Source of the DNA: Gordius sp. MW1
Taxonomy: Eukaryota > Nematomorpha > Gordioida > Gordea > Gordiidae
NCBI GenBank assembly: GCA_964036665.1
Contig: OZ038530.1
Location: forward strand, 2,232,001 to 2,296,000
Length of the DNA stretch: 64,000 nucleotides
Direction: 5' to 3'
Part shown: piece by piece, positions 24,775-38,629 of the stretch
How positions within the stretch are numbered: position 1 is the first letter of the stretch
Layout: the number at the start of each line of letters is the position of its first letter
The notes under the pieces: generated by a model
What the model was told of the DNA's origin: nothing
What the model saw: the letters and a program-made list of their open reading frames with translations, nothing else
Database searches by the model: none
Position numbers and translations under genes: made by a program

Positions 24775-27700
24775 ACGTCTTGAAACGACAACTTTCATCG
24801 GATGAATACGGTTGAAAGGAAAATATGTGAAAAATTTTGAGGTAAAAATATTTATTTTTTTCGCCTCTATGTGTAATAGCATGAAAAAATATATAAGAGT
24901 AAGCCAATTTGAGAATCCTATTATCCTCGATTGACTTCCGAAAAGAGGTTTTAAGATGCGAGAACTATCATTTTGACAAAAGACAACGTTTTATTGTTGC
25001 GATTAGTTTGTTGTATCGCAACGTGAGTGCTTAATTTTTGAAAACTGCTCTATGCGATCATGATTCCAAAGTAATAGTTTTTAGATTCTGATAAATTTTA
25101 CTTGGGATCATAGAAACCACGTCTGAAAACGACAACTTTCATCAGATGAATACGGTTCAAAGAAAAATATGTGAAAAATTTTGAGGTAAAAATATTTATT
25201 TTTTTCGATTCTATGTGAAAGAGCATAAAAAAATATATAAAAGTAAGCCAATTTGAGAATCCTATTATCCTCGACTGACTTCCGCAAAGAGGTTTTAAGC
25301 TGCGAGAACTATCATTTTGACAAAAGACAACGTTTTATTGTTGCGATTAGTTTGTTGTATCGCAACGTGAGTGCTTAATTTTTGAAAATGGCTCTATGCA
25401 ATCATGATTTAAAAGTAATAGTTTTCAAATTCTGATAAATTTTTACTTTTTATCATCGAAACCACGTCTTGAAACGACAACTTTCATCGGATGAATACGG
25501 TTCAAAGAAAAATATGTGAAAAATTTTGAGGTAAAAATATTTATTTTTTCGCCTCTATGTGTAATAGCATGAAAAAATATATAAGAGTAAGCCAATTTGA
25601 GAATCCTATTATCCTCGATTGACTTCCGAAAAGAGGTTTTAAGATGCGAGAACTATCATTTTGACAAAAGACAACGTTTTATTGTTGCGATTAGTTTGTT
25701 GTATCGCAACGTGAGTGCTTAATTTTTCAAAAATGCACTATGCGATCATGATTTCAAAGTAATAGTTTTCTGATTCTGATAAATTTTTACTTTTTATCAT
25801 CGAAACCACGTCTGAAAACGACAACTTTCATCGGATGCATACGGTTGAAAGGAAAATATGTGAAAAATTTTGAGGTAAAAATATTTATTTTTTTCGATTC
25901 TATGTGAAAGAGCATGAAAAAATATATAAAAGTAAGCCAATTTGAGAATCCTATTATCCTTGATTGACTTCCGAATAGAGGTTTTAAGATGCGAGAACTA
26001 TCATTTTGACAAAAGACAACGTTTTATTGTTGCGATTAGTTTGTTGTATCGCAACGTGAGTGCTTAATTTTTGAAAACTGCTCTATGCGATCATGATTTC
26101 AAAGTAATAGTTTTTAGATTCTGATAAATTTTTACTTGGGATCATAGAAACTACGTCTGAAAACGACAACTTTCATCGGATGAATACGGTTAAAAGAAAA
26201 ATATGTGAAAAATTTTGAGGTAAAAATATTTATTTTTTTCGATTTTATGTGAAAGAGCATAAAAAAATATATAAAAGTAAGCCAATTTGAGAATCCTATT
26301 ATCCTCGATTGACTTCCGCAAAGAGGTTTTAAGCTGCGAGAACTATCATTTTGACAAAAGACAACGTTTTATTGTTGCGATTAGTTTGTTGTATCGCAAC
26401 GTGAGTGCTTAATTTTTGAAAATGGCTCTATGCAATCATGATTTCAAAGTAATAGTTTTCAGATTCTGATAAAATTTTACTTTTTATCATCGAAACCACG
26501 TCTGAAAACGACAACTTTCATCGGATGAATACGGTTCAAAGAAAATTATGTGAAAAATTTTGAGGTAAAAATATTTATTTTTTTCGATTCTATGTGAAAG
26601 AGCATAAAAAAATATATAAAAGTAAACCAATTTGAGAATCCTATTATCCTCGATTGACTTCCGCAAAGAGGTTTTAAGCTGCGAGAACTATCATTCTGAC
26701 AAAAGACAGCGTTTTATTGTTGCGATTAGTTTGTTGTATCGCAACGTGAGTGCTTAATTTTCAAAAATGCACTATGCGATCATGATTTCAAAGTAATAGT
26801 TTTCTGATTCTGATAAATTTTTACTTTTATCATCGAAACCACGTCTGAAAACGACAACATTCATCGGATGCATACGGTTGAAAGGAAAATATGTGAAAAA
26901 TTTTGAGGTAAAAATATTTATTTTTTTCGATTCTATGTGAAAGAGCATGAAAAAATATATAAGAGTAAGCCAATTTGAGAATCCTATTATCCTCGATTGA
27001 CTTCCGAAAAGAGGTTTTAAGATGCGAGAACTATCATTTTAACAAAGGACAACGTTTTATTGTTGCGATTAGTTTGTTGTATCGCAACGTGAGTGCTTAA
27101 TTCTTGAAAACTGCTCTATGCGATCATGATTTCAAAGTAATAGTTTTTAAATTCTGATAAATTTTTACTTGGGATCATAGAAACCACGTCTGAAAACGAC
27201 AACTTTCATCGGATGAATACGGTTCAAAGAAAAATTTGTGAAATATTTTGAGGTAAAAATATTTATTTTTTTCGATTCTATGTGAAAGAGCATAAAAAAA
27301 TATATAAAAGTAAGCCAATTTGAGAATCTTATTATCCTCGATTGACTTCCGCAAAGAGGTTTTAAGCTGCGAGAACTATCATTTTGACAAAAGACAACGT
27401 TTTATTGTTGCGATTAGTTTGTTGTATCGCAACGTGAGTGCTTAATTTTTGAAAATGGCTCTATGCAATCATGATTTCAAAGTAATAGTTTTCAGATTCT
27501 GATCAATTTTTACATTTTATCATCGAAACCACGTCTGAAAACGACAACTTTCATCGGATGAATACGGTTGAAAGGAAAATATGTGAAACATTTTGAGGTA
27601 AAAATATTTATTTTTTTTGCCTCTATGTGAAAGAGCATGAAAAAATATATAAGAGTAAGCCAATTTGAGAATCCTATTATCCTCGATTGACTTCCGAAAA

Positions 27701-28218
27701 GAGGTTTTAAGATGCGAGAACTATCATTTTGACAAAAGACAACGTTTTATTGTTGCGATTAGTTTGTTGTATCGCAACGTGAGTGCTTAATTTTTCAAAA
27801 ATGCACTATGCGATCATGATTTCAAAGTAATAGTTTTCTGATTCTGATAAATTTTTACTTTTTATCATCGAAACCACGTCTGAAAACGACAACTTTCATC
27901 GGATGCATACGGTTGAAAGGAAAAGATGTGAAAAATTTTGAGGTAAAAACATTTATTTTTTTCGATTCTATGTGAAAGAGCATAAAATAATATATAAAAG
28001 TAAGCCAATTTGAGAATCTTATTATCCTCGATTGACTTCCGCAAAGAGGTTTTAAGCTGCGAGAACTATCATTTTGACAAAAGACAACGTTTTATTGTTG
28101 CGATTAGTTTGTTGTATCGCAACGTGAGTGCTTAATTTTTGAAAATGGCTCTATGCGATCATGATTTCAAAGTAATAGTTTTTAGATTGATAAATTTTTA
28201 CTTGGGATCATAGAAACC
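24775..28218 (+). repeat. HOR unit D-II, 10 monomers
   Basis: It has the same order as D-I, with CTGACAAAAGACAGCG at 26,696 and AACAAAGGAC at 27,041. It differs at 25,464-25,670, where the second monomer has been partly overwritten by marker-class sequence. Confidence 0.8.
25464..25807 (+). repeat. Chimeric monomer with marker-class tract
   Basis: The start is CTTTTTATCATCGAAACC followed by GTCTTGAAACG, then GGTTCAAAG, then CGCCTCTATGTGTAATAGC and CCGAAAAGAGG. The matching monomers in D-I (22,021) and D-III (28,909) have GTCTGAAAACG, CGATTTTATG and CCGCAAAGAGG/CCGCAAAAAGG. This is a patchwork of at least two switches, best explained by gene conversion from the neighbouring marker monomer. 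Confidence 0.7.
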
Positions 28219-31200
28219 ACGTCTTGAAACGACAACTTTCATCGGATGAATACGGTTGAAAGGAAAATATGTGAAAAATTTTGAGGTAAAAATATTTATT
28301 TTTTTCGCCTCTATGTGTAATAGCATGAAAAAATATATAAGAGTAAGCCAATTTGAAAATCCTATTATCCTCGATTGACTTCCGAAAAGAGGTTTTAAGA
28401 TGCGAGAACTATCATTTTGACAAAAGACAACGTTTTATTGTTGCGATTAGTTTGTTGTATCGCAACGTGAGTGCTTAATTTTTGAAAACTGCTCTATGCG
28501 ATCATGATTCCAAAGTAATAGTTTTTAGATTCTGATAAATTTTACTTGGGATCATAGAAACCACGTCTGAAAACGACAACTTTCATCAGATGAATACGGT
28601 TCAAAGAAAAATATGTGAAAAATTTTGAGGTAAAAATATTTATTTTTTTCGATTCTATGTGAAAGAGCATAAAAAAATATATAAAAGTAAGCCAATTTGA
28701 GAATCCTATTATCCTCGACTGACTTCCGCAAAGAGGTTTTAAGCTGCGAGAACTATCATTTTGACAAAAGACAACGTTTTATTGTTGCGATTAGTTTGTT
28801 GTATCGCAACGTGAGTGCTTAATTTTTGAAAATGGCTCTATGCAATCATGATTTAAAAGTAATAGTTTTCAAATTCTGATAAATTTTTACTTTTTATCAT
28901 CGAAACCACGTCTGAAAACGACAACTTTCATCGGATGAATACGGTTCAAAGAAAAATATGTGAAAAATTTTGAGGTAAAAATATTTATTTTTTTCGATTT
29001 TATGTGAAAGAGCATAAAAAAATATATAAAAGTAAGCCAATTTGAGAATCCTATTATCCTCGATTGACTTCCGCAAAAAGGTTTTAAGCTGCGAGAACTA
29101 TCAGTTTCACAAAAGACAACGTTTTATTGTTGCGATTAGTTTGTTGTATCGCAACGTGAGTGCTTAATTTTTCAAAAATGCACTATGCGATCATGATTTC
29201 AAAGTAATAGTTTTCTGATTCTGATAAATTTTTACTTTTTATCATCGAAACCACGTCTGAAAACGACAACTTTCATCGGATGCATACGGTTGAAAGGAAA
29301 ATATGTGAAAAATTTTGAGGTAAAAATATTTATTTTTTTCGATTCTATGTGAAAGAGCATGAAAAAATATATAAAAGTAAGCCAATTTGAGAATCCTATT
29401 ATCCTTGATTGACTTCCGAATAGAGGTTTTAAGATGCGAGAACTATCATTTTGACAAAAGACAACGTTTTATTGTTGCGATTAGTTTGTTGTATCGCAAC
29501 GTGAGTGCTTAATTTTTGAAAACTGCTCTATGCGATCATGATTTCAAAGTAATAGTTTTTAGATTCTGATAAATTTTTACTTGGGATCATAGAAACCACG
29601 TCTGAAAACGACAACTTTCATCGGATGAATACGGTTAAAAGAAAAATATGTGAAAAATTTTGAGGTAAAAATATTTATTTTTTTCGATTTTATGTGAAAG
29701 AGCATAAAAAAATATATAAAAGTAAGCCAATTTGAGAATCCTATTATCCTCGATTGACTTCCGCAAAGAGGTTTTAAGCTGCGAGAACTATCATTTTGAC
29801 AAAAGACAACGTTTTATTGTTGCGATTAGTTTGTTGTATCGCAACGTGAGTGCTTAATTTTTGAAAATGGCTCTATGCAATCATGATTTCAAAGTAATAG
29901 TTTTCAGATTCTGATAAAATTTTACTTTTTATCATCGAAACCACGTCTGAAAACGACAACTTTCATCGGATGAATACGGTTCAAAGAAAATTATGTGAAA
30001 AATTTTGAGGTAAAAATATTTATTTTTTTCGATTCTATGTGAAAGAGCATAAAAAAATATATAAAAGTAAACCAATTTGAGAATCCTATTATCCTCGATT
30101 GACTTCCGCAAAGAGGTTTTAAGCTGCGAGAACTATCATTCTGACAAAAGACAGCGTTTTATTGTTGCGATTAGTTTGTTGTATCGCAACGTGAGTGCTT
30201 AATTTTCAAAAATGCACTATGCGATCATGATTTCAAAGTAATAGTTTTCTGATTCTGATAAATTTTTACTTTTATCATCGAAACCACGTCTGAAAACGAC
30301 AACATTCATCGGATGCATACGGTTGAAAGGAAAATATGTGAAAAATTTTGAGGTAAAAATATTTATTTTTTTCGATTCTATGTGAAAGAGCATGAAAAAA
30401 TATATAAGAGTAAGCCAATTTGAGAATCCTATTATCCTCGATTGACTTCCGAAAAGAGGTTTTAAGATGCGAGAACTATCATTTTAACAAAGGACAACGT
30501 TTTATTGTTGCGATTAGTTTGTTGTATCGCAACGTGAGTGCTTAATTTTTGAAAACTGCTCTATGCGATCATGATTTCAAAGTAATAGTTTTTAAATTCT
30601 GATAAATTTTTACTTGGGATCATAGAAACCACGTCTGAAAACGACAACTTTCATCGGATGAATACGGTTCAAAGAAAAATTTGTGAAATATTTTGAGGTA
30701 AAAATATTTATTTTTTTCGATTCTATGTGAAAGAGCATAAAAAAATATATAAAAGTAAGCCAATTTGAGAATCTTATTATCCTCGATTGACTTCCGCAAA
30801 GAGGTTTTAAGCTGCGAGAACTATCATTTTGACAAAAGACAACGTTTTATTGTTGCGATTAGTTTGTTGTATCGCAACGTGAGTGCTTAATTTTTGAAAA
30901 TGGCTCTATGCAATCATGATTTCAAAGTAATAGTTTTCAGATTCTTATAAATTTTTACTTTTTATCATCGAAACCACGTCTGAAAACGACAACTTTCATC
31001 GGATGAATACGGTTGAAAGGAAAATATGTGAAACATTTTGAGGTAAAAATATTTATTTTTTTCGCCTCTATGTGAAAGAGCATGAAAAAATATATAAGAG
31101 TAAGCCAATTTGAGAATCCTATTATCCTCGATTGACTTCCGAAAAGAGGTTTTAAGATGCGAGAACTATCATTTTGACAAAAGACAACGTTTTATTGTTG

Positions 31201-32699
31201 CGATTAGTTTGTTGTATCGCAACGTGAGTGCTTAATTTTTCAAAAATGCACTATGCGATCATGATTTCAAAGTAATAGTTTTCTGATTCTGATAAATTTT
31301 TACTTTTTATCATCGAAACCACGTCTGAAAACGACAACTTTCATCGGATGCATACGGTTGAAAGGAATAGATGTGAAAAATTTTGAGGTAAAAACATTAA
31401 TTTTTTTCGATTCTATGTGAAAGAGCATAAAAAAATATATAAAAGTAAGCCAATTTGAGAATCTTATTATCCTCGATTGACTTCCGCAAAGAGGTTTTAA
31501 GCTGCGAGAACTATCATTTTGACAAAAGACAACGTTTTATTGTTGCGATTAGTTTGTTGTATCGCAACGTGAGTGCTTAATTTTTGAAAATGGCTCTATG
31601 CAATCATTATTTCAAAGTAATAGTTTTCAGATTCTGATAAATTTTTACTTTTTATCATCGAAACCACGTCTGAAAACGACAACTTTCATCGGATGCATAC
31701 GGTTGAAAGGAAAATATGTGAAAAATTTTGAGGGAAAAATATTTATTTTTTTCGATTCTATGTGAAAGAGCATAAAAAAATATATAAGAGTAAGCCAATT
31801 TGAGAATCCTATTATCCTTGATTGACTTCCGAATAGAGGTTTTAAGATGCGAGAACTATCATTTTGACAAAAGACAACGTTTTATTGTTGCGATTAGTTT
31901 GTTGTATCGCAACGTGAGTGCTTAATTTTTAAAAACTGCTCTATGCGATCATGATTTCAAAGTAATAGTTTTTAGATTCTGATAAATTTTTACTTGGGAT
32001 CATAGAAACCACGTCTGAAAACGACAACTTTCATCGGATGAATACGGTTCAAAGAAAAATATGTGAAAAATTTTGAGGTAAAAATATTTATTTTTTTCGA
32101 TTTTATGTGAAAGAGCATAAAAAAATATATAAAAGTAAGCCAATTTGAGAATCCTATTATCCTCGATTGACTTCCGCAAAGAGGTTTTAAGCTGCGAGAA
32201 CTATCATTTTCACAAAAGACAATTTTTTTATTGTTGCGATTAGTTTGTTGTATCGCAACGTGAGTGCTTAATTTTACAAAAATGCACTATGCGATCATGA
32301 TTTCAAAGTAATAGTTTTCTGATTCTGATAAATTTTTACTTTTTATCATCGAAACCACGTCTGAAAACGACAACTTTCATCGGATGCATACGGTTGAAAG
32401 GAAAATATGTGAAAAATTTTGAGGTAAAAATATTTATTTTTTTCGATTCTATGTGAAAGAGCATGAAAAAATATATAAAAGTAAGCCAATTTGAGAATCC
32501 TATTATCCTTGATTGACTTCCGAATAGAGGTTTTAAGATGCGAGAACTATCATTTTGACAAAAGACAACGTTTTATTGTTGCGATTAGTTTGTTGTATCG
32601 CAACGTGAGTGCTTAATTTTTGAAAACTGCTCTATGCGATCATGATTTCAAAGTAATAGTTTTTAGATTGATAAATTTTTACTTGGGATCATAGAAACC
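28219..32699 (+). repeat. HOR unit D-III, 13 monomers (~4.48 kb)
   Basis: It follows the D order (CTGACAAAAGACAGCG at 30,141, AACAAAGGAC at 30,486, AAAACATT at 31,393). It then adds three monomers, including CATTATTTC (31,606) and the T-rich GACAATTTTTTTA (32,218), before the next marker monomer. Confidence 0.75.
31510..32645 (+). repeat. Segment repeated 13 monomers downstream (first copy)
   Basis: CATTATTTC (31,606), GAGGGAAAAATATT (about 31,731) and GACAATTTTTTTA (32,218) recur at 36,084, 36,208 and 36,694, offsets of about 4,477 bp. Confidence 0.7.
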
Positions 32700-35600
32700 A
32701 CGTCTTGAAACGACAACTTTCATCGGATGAATACGGTTGAAAGGAAAATATGTGAAAAATTTTGAGGTAAAAATATTTATTTTTTTCGCCTCTATGTGTA
32801 ATAGCATGAAAAAATATATAAGAGTAAGCCAATTTGAGAATCCTATTATCCTCGATTGACTTCCGAAAAGAGGTTTTAAGATGCGAGAACTATCATTTTG
32901 ACAAAAGACAACGTTTTATTGTTGCGATTAGTTTGTTGTATCGCAACGTGAGTGCTTAATTTTTGAAAACTGCTCTATGCGATCATGATTCCAAAGTAAT
33001 AGTTTTTAGATTCTGATAAATTTTACTTGGGATCATAGAAACCACGTCTGAAAACGACAACTTTCATCAGATGAATACGGTTCAAAGAAAAATATGTGAA
33101 AAATTTTGAGGTAAAAATATTTATTTTTTTCGATTCTATGTGAAAGAGCATAAAAAAATATATAAAAGTAAGCCAATTTGAGAATCCTATTATCCTCGAC
33201 TGACTTCCGCAAAGAGGTTTTAAGCTGCGAGAACTATCATTTTGACAAAAGACAACGTTTTATTGTTGCGATTAGTTTGTTGTATCGCAACGTGAGTGCT
33301 TAATTTTTGAAAATGGCTCTATGCAATCATGATTTAAAAGTAATAGTTTTCAAATTCTGATAAATTTTTACTTTTTATCATCGAAACCACGTCTGAAAAC
33401 GACAACTTTCATCGGATGAATACGGTTCAAAGAAAAATATGTGAAAAATTTTGAGGTAAAAATATTTTTTTCGATTTTATGTGAAAGAGCATAAAAAAAT
33501 ATATAAAAGTAAGCCAATTTGAGAATCCTATTATCCTCGATTGACTTCCGCAAAGAGGTTTTAAGCTGCGAGAACTATCAGTTTCACAAAAGACAACGTT
33601 TTATTGTTGCGATTAGTTTGTTGTATCGCAACGTGAGTGCTTAATTTTTCAAAAATGCACTATGCGATCATGATTTCAAAGTAATAGTTTTCTGATTCTG
33701 ATAAATTTTTACTTTTTATCATCGAAACCACGTCTGAAAACGACAACTTTCATCGGATGCATACGGTTGAAAGGAAAATATGTGAAAAATTTTGAGGTAA
33801 AAATATTTATTTTTTTCGATTCTATGTGAAAGAGCATGAAAAAATATATAAAAGTAAGCCAATTTGAGAATCCTATTATCCTTGATTGACTTCCGAATAG
33901 AGGTTTTAAGATGCGAGAAATATCATTTTGACAAAAGACAACGTTTTATTGTTGCGATTAGTTTGTTGTATCGCAACGTGAGTGCTTAATTTTTGAAAAC
34001 TGCTCTATGCGATCATGATTTCAAAGTAATAGTTTTTAGATTCTGATAAATTTTTACTTGGGATCATAGAAACCACGTCTGAAAACGACAACTTTCATCG
34101 GATGAATACGGTTAAAAGAAAAATATGTGAAAAATTTTGAGGTAAAAATATTTATTTTTTTCGGATTTATGTGAAAGAGCATAAAAAAATATATAAAAGT
34201 AAGCCAATTTGAGAATCCTATTATCCTCGATTGACTTCCGCAAAGAGGTTTTAAGCTGCGAGAACTATCATTTTGACAAAAGACAACGTTTTATTGTTGC
34301 GATTAGTTTGTTGTATCGCAACGTGAGTGCTTAATTTTTGAAAATGGCTCTATGCAATCATGATTTCAAAGTAATAGTTTTCAGATTCTGATAAAATTTT
34401 ACTTTTTATCATCGAAACCACGTCTGAAAACGACAACTTTCATCGGATGAATACGGTTCAAAGAAAATTATGTGAAAAATTTTGAGGTAAAAATATTTAT
34501 TTTTTTCGATTCTATGTGAAAGAGCATAAAAAAATATATAAAAGTAAACCAATTTGAGAATCCTATTATCCTCGATTGACTTCCGCAAAGAGGTTTTAAG
34601 CTGCGAGAACTATCATTCTGACAAAAGACAGCGTTTTATTGTTGCGATTAGTTTGTTGTATCGCAACGTGAGTGCTTAATTTTCAAAAATGCACTATGCG
34701 ATCATGATTTCAAAGTAATAGTTTTCTGATTCTGATAAATTTTTACTTTTATCATCGAAACCACGTCTGAAAACGACAACATTCATCGGATGCATACGGT
34801 TGAAAGGAAAATATGTGAAAAATTTTGAGGTAAAAATATTTATTTTTTTCGATTCTATGTGAAAGAGCATGAAAAAATATATAAGAGTAAGCCAATTTGA
34901 GAATCCTATTATCCTCGATTGACTTCCGAAAAGAGGTTTTAAGATGCGAGAACTATCATTTTGACAAAAGACAACGTTTTATTGTTGCTATTAGTTTGTT
35001 GTATCGCAACGTGAGTGCTTAATTTTTCAAAAATGCACTATGCGATCATGATTTCAAAGTAATAGTTTTCTGATTCTGATAAATTTTTACTTTTTATCAT
35101 CGAAACCACGTCTGAAAACGACAACTTTCATCGGATGCATACGGTTGAAAGGAAAAGATGTGAAAAATTTTGAGGTAAAAACATTTATTTTTTTCGATTC
35201 TATGTGAAAGAGCATAAAAAAATATATAAAAGTAAGCCAATTTGAGAATCTTATTATCCTCGATTGACTTCCGCAAAGAGGTTTTAAGCTGCGAGAACTA
35301 TCATTTTGACAAAAGACAACGTTTTATTTTGCGATTAGTTTGTTGTATCGCAACGTGAGTGCTTAATTTTTGAAAATGGCTCTATGCAATCATTATTTCA
35401 AAGTAATAGTTTTCAGATTCTGATAAATTTTTACTTTTTATCATCGAAACCACGTCTGAAAACGACAACTTTCATCGGATGAATACGGTTGAATGGAAAA
35501 TATGTGAAACATTTTGAGGTAAAAATATTTATTTTTTTCGCCTCTATGTGAAAGAGCATGAAAAAATATATAAGAATAAGCCAATTTGAGAATCCTATTA

Positions 35601-35987
35601 TCCTCGATTGATTTCCGCAAAGAGGTTTTAAGCTGCGAGAACTATCATTTTGACAAAAGAAAACGTTTTATTGTTGCGATTAGTTTGTTGTATCGCAACG
35701 TGAGTGCTTAATTTTTGAAAATGGCTCTATGCAATCATTATTTCAAAGTAATAGTTTTCAGATTCTGATAAATTTTCACTTTTTATCATCGAAACCACGT
35801 CTGAAAACGACAACTTTCATCGGATGCATACGGTTGAAAGGAAAATATGTGAAAAATTTTGAGGTAAAAATATTTATTTTTTTCGATTCTATGTAAAAGA
35901 GCATGAAAAAATATATAAAAGTAAGCCAATTTGAGAATCCTATTATCCTTGATTGACTTCCGAATAGAGGTTTTAAGATGCGAGAAC

Positions 35988-37122
35988 TATCATTTTGACA
36001 AAAGACAACGTTTTATTGTTGCGATTAGTTTGTTGTATCGCAACGTGAGTGCTTAATTTTTGAAAATGGCTCTATGCAATCATTATTTCAAAGTAATAGT
36101 TTTCAGATTCTGATAAATTTTTACTTTTTATCATCGAAACCACGTCTGAAAACGACAACTTTCATCGGATGCATACGGTTGAAAGGAAAATATGTGAAAA
36201 ATTTTGAGGGAAAAATATTTATTTTTTTCGATTCTATGTGAAAGAGCATAAAAAAATATATAAGAGTAAGCCAATTTGAGAATCCTATTATCCTTGATTG
36301 ACTTCCGAATAGAGGTTTTAAGATGCGAGAACTATCATTTTGACAAAAGACAACGTTTTATTGTTGCGATTAGTTTGTTGTATCGCAACGTGAGTGCTTA
36401 ATTTTTGAAAACTGCTCTATGCGATCATGATTTCAAAGTAATAGTTTTTAGATTCTGATAAATTTTTACTTGGGATCATAGAAACCACGTCTGAAAACGA
36501 CAACTTTCATCGGATGAATACGGTTCAAAGAAAAATATGTGAAAAATTTTGAGGTAAAAATATTTATTTTTTTCGATTTTATGTGAAAGAGCATAAAAAA
36601 ATATATAAAAGTAAGCCAATTTGAGAATCCTATTATCCTCGATTGACTTCCGCAAAGAGGTTTTAAGCTGCGAGAACTATCATTTTCACAAAAGACAATT
36701 TTTTTATTGTTGCGATTAGTTTGTTGTATCGCAACGTGAGTGCTTAATTTTACAAAAATGCACTATGCGATCATGATTTCAAAGTAATAGTTTTCTGATT
36801 CTGATAAATTTTTACTTTTTATCATCGAAACCACGTCTGAAAACGACAACTTTCATCGGATGCATACGGTTGAAAGGAAAATATGTGAAAAATTTTGAGG
36901 TAAAAATATTTATTTTTTTCGATTCTATGTGAAAGAGCATGAAAAAATATATAAAAGTAAGCCAATTTGAGAATCCTATTATCCTTGATTGACTTCCGAA
37001 TAGAGGTTTTAAGATGCGAGAACTATCATTTTGACAAAAGACAACGTTTTATTGTTGCGATTAGTTTGTTGTATCGCAACGTGAGTGCTTAATTTTTGAA
37101 AACTGCTCTATGCGATCATGAT
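35988..37122 (+). repeat. Segment repeated from 31.5-32.6 kb (second copy)
   Basis: This is the second copy of 31,510-32,645. It ends near 37,125, where GATTTAAAAGTAATAG joins it to a copy of the monomer at 33,368 (shared 4-base loss giving AAATATTTTTTTCG near 33,460 and 37,249; offset 3,789, 11 monomers). The 13- and 11-monomer offsets therefore meet at one junction. Confidence 0.65.
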
Positions 37123-38629
37123 TTAAAAGTAATAGTTTTCAAATTCTGATAAATTTTTACTTTTTATCATCGAAACCACGTCTGAAAACGACAACTTTCA
37201 TCGGATGAATACGGTTCAAAGAAAAATATGTGAAAAATTTTGAGGTAAAAATATTTTTTTCGATTTTATGTGAAAGAGCATAAAAAAATATATAAAAGTA
37301 AGCCAATTTGAGAATCCTATTATCCTCGATTGACTTCCGCAAAGAGGTTTTAAGCTGCGAGAACTATCATTTTGACAAAAGACAACGTTTTATTGTTGCG
37401 ATTAGTTTGTTGTATCGCAACGTGAGTGCTTAATTTTTGAAAATGGCTCTATGCAATCATGATTTCAAAGTAATAGTTTTCAGATTCTGATAAAATTTTA
37501 CTTTTTATCATCGAAACCACGTCTGAAAACGACAACTTTCATCGGATGAATACGGTTCAAAGAAAATTATGTGAAAAATTTTGAGGTAAAAATATTTATT
37601 TTTTTCGATTCTATGTGAAAGAGCATAAAAAAATATATAAAAGTAAACCAATTTGAGAATCCTATTATCCTCGATTGACTTCCGCAAAGAGGTTTTAAGC
37701 TGCGAGAACTATCATTTTGACAAAAGACAACGTTTTATTGTTGCGATTAGTTTGTTGTATCGCAACGTGAGTGCTTAATTTTTGAAAATGGCTCTATGCA
37801 ATCATGATTTCAAAGTAATAGTTTTCAGATTCTGATAAAATTTTACTTTTTATCATCGAAACCACGTCTGAAAACGACAACTTTCATCGGATGAATACGG
37901 TTCAAAGAAAATTATGTGAAAAATTTTGAGGTAAAAATATTTATTTTTTTCGATTCTATGTGAAAGAGCATAAAAAAATATATAAAAGTAAACCAATTTG
38001 AGAATCCTATTATCCTCGATTGACTTCCGCAAAGAGGTTTTAAGCTGCGAGAACTATCATTCTGACAAAAGACAGCGTTTTATTGTTGCGATTAGTTTGT
38101 TGTATCGCAACGTGAGTGCTTAATTTTCAAAAATGCACTATGCGATCATGATTTCAAAGTAATAGTTTTCTGATTCTGATAAATTTTTACTTTTATCATC
38201 GAAACCACGTCTGAAAACGACAACATTCATCGGATGCATACGGTTGAAAGGAAAATATGTGAAAAATTTTGAGGTAAAAATATTTATTTTTTTCGATTCT
38301 ATGTGAAAGAGCATGAAAAAATATATAAGAGTAAGCCAATTTGAGAATCCTATTATCCTCGATTGACTTCCGAAAAGAGGTTTTAAGATGCGAGAACTAT
38401 CATTTTAACAAAGGACAACGTTTTATTGTTGCGATTAGTTTGTTGTATCGCAACGTGAGTGCTTAATTTTTGAAAACTGCTCTATGCGATCATGATTTCA
38501 AAGTAATAGTTTTTAAATTCTGATAAATTTTTACTTGGGATCATAGAAACCACGTCTGAAAACGACAACTTTCATCGGATGAATACGGTTCAAAGAAAAA
38601 TTTGTGAAAAATTTTGAGGTAAAAATATT

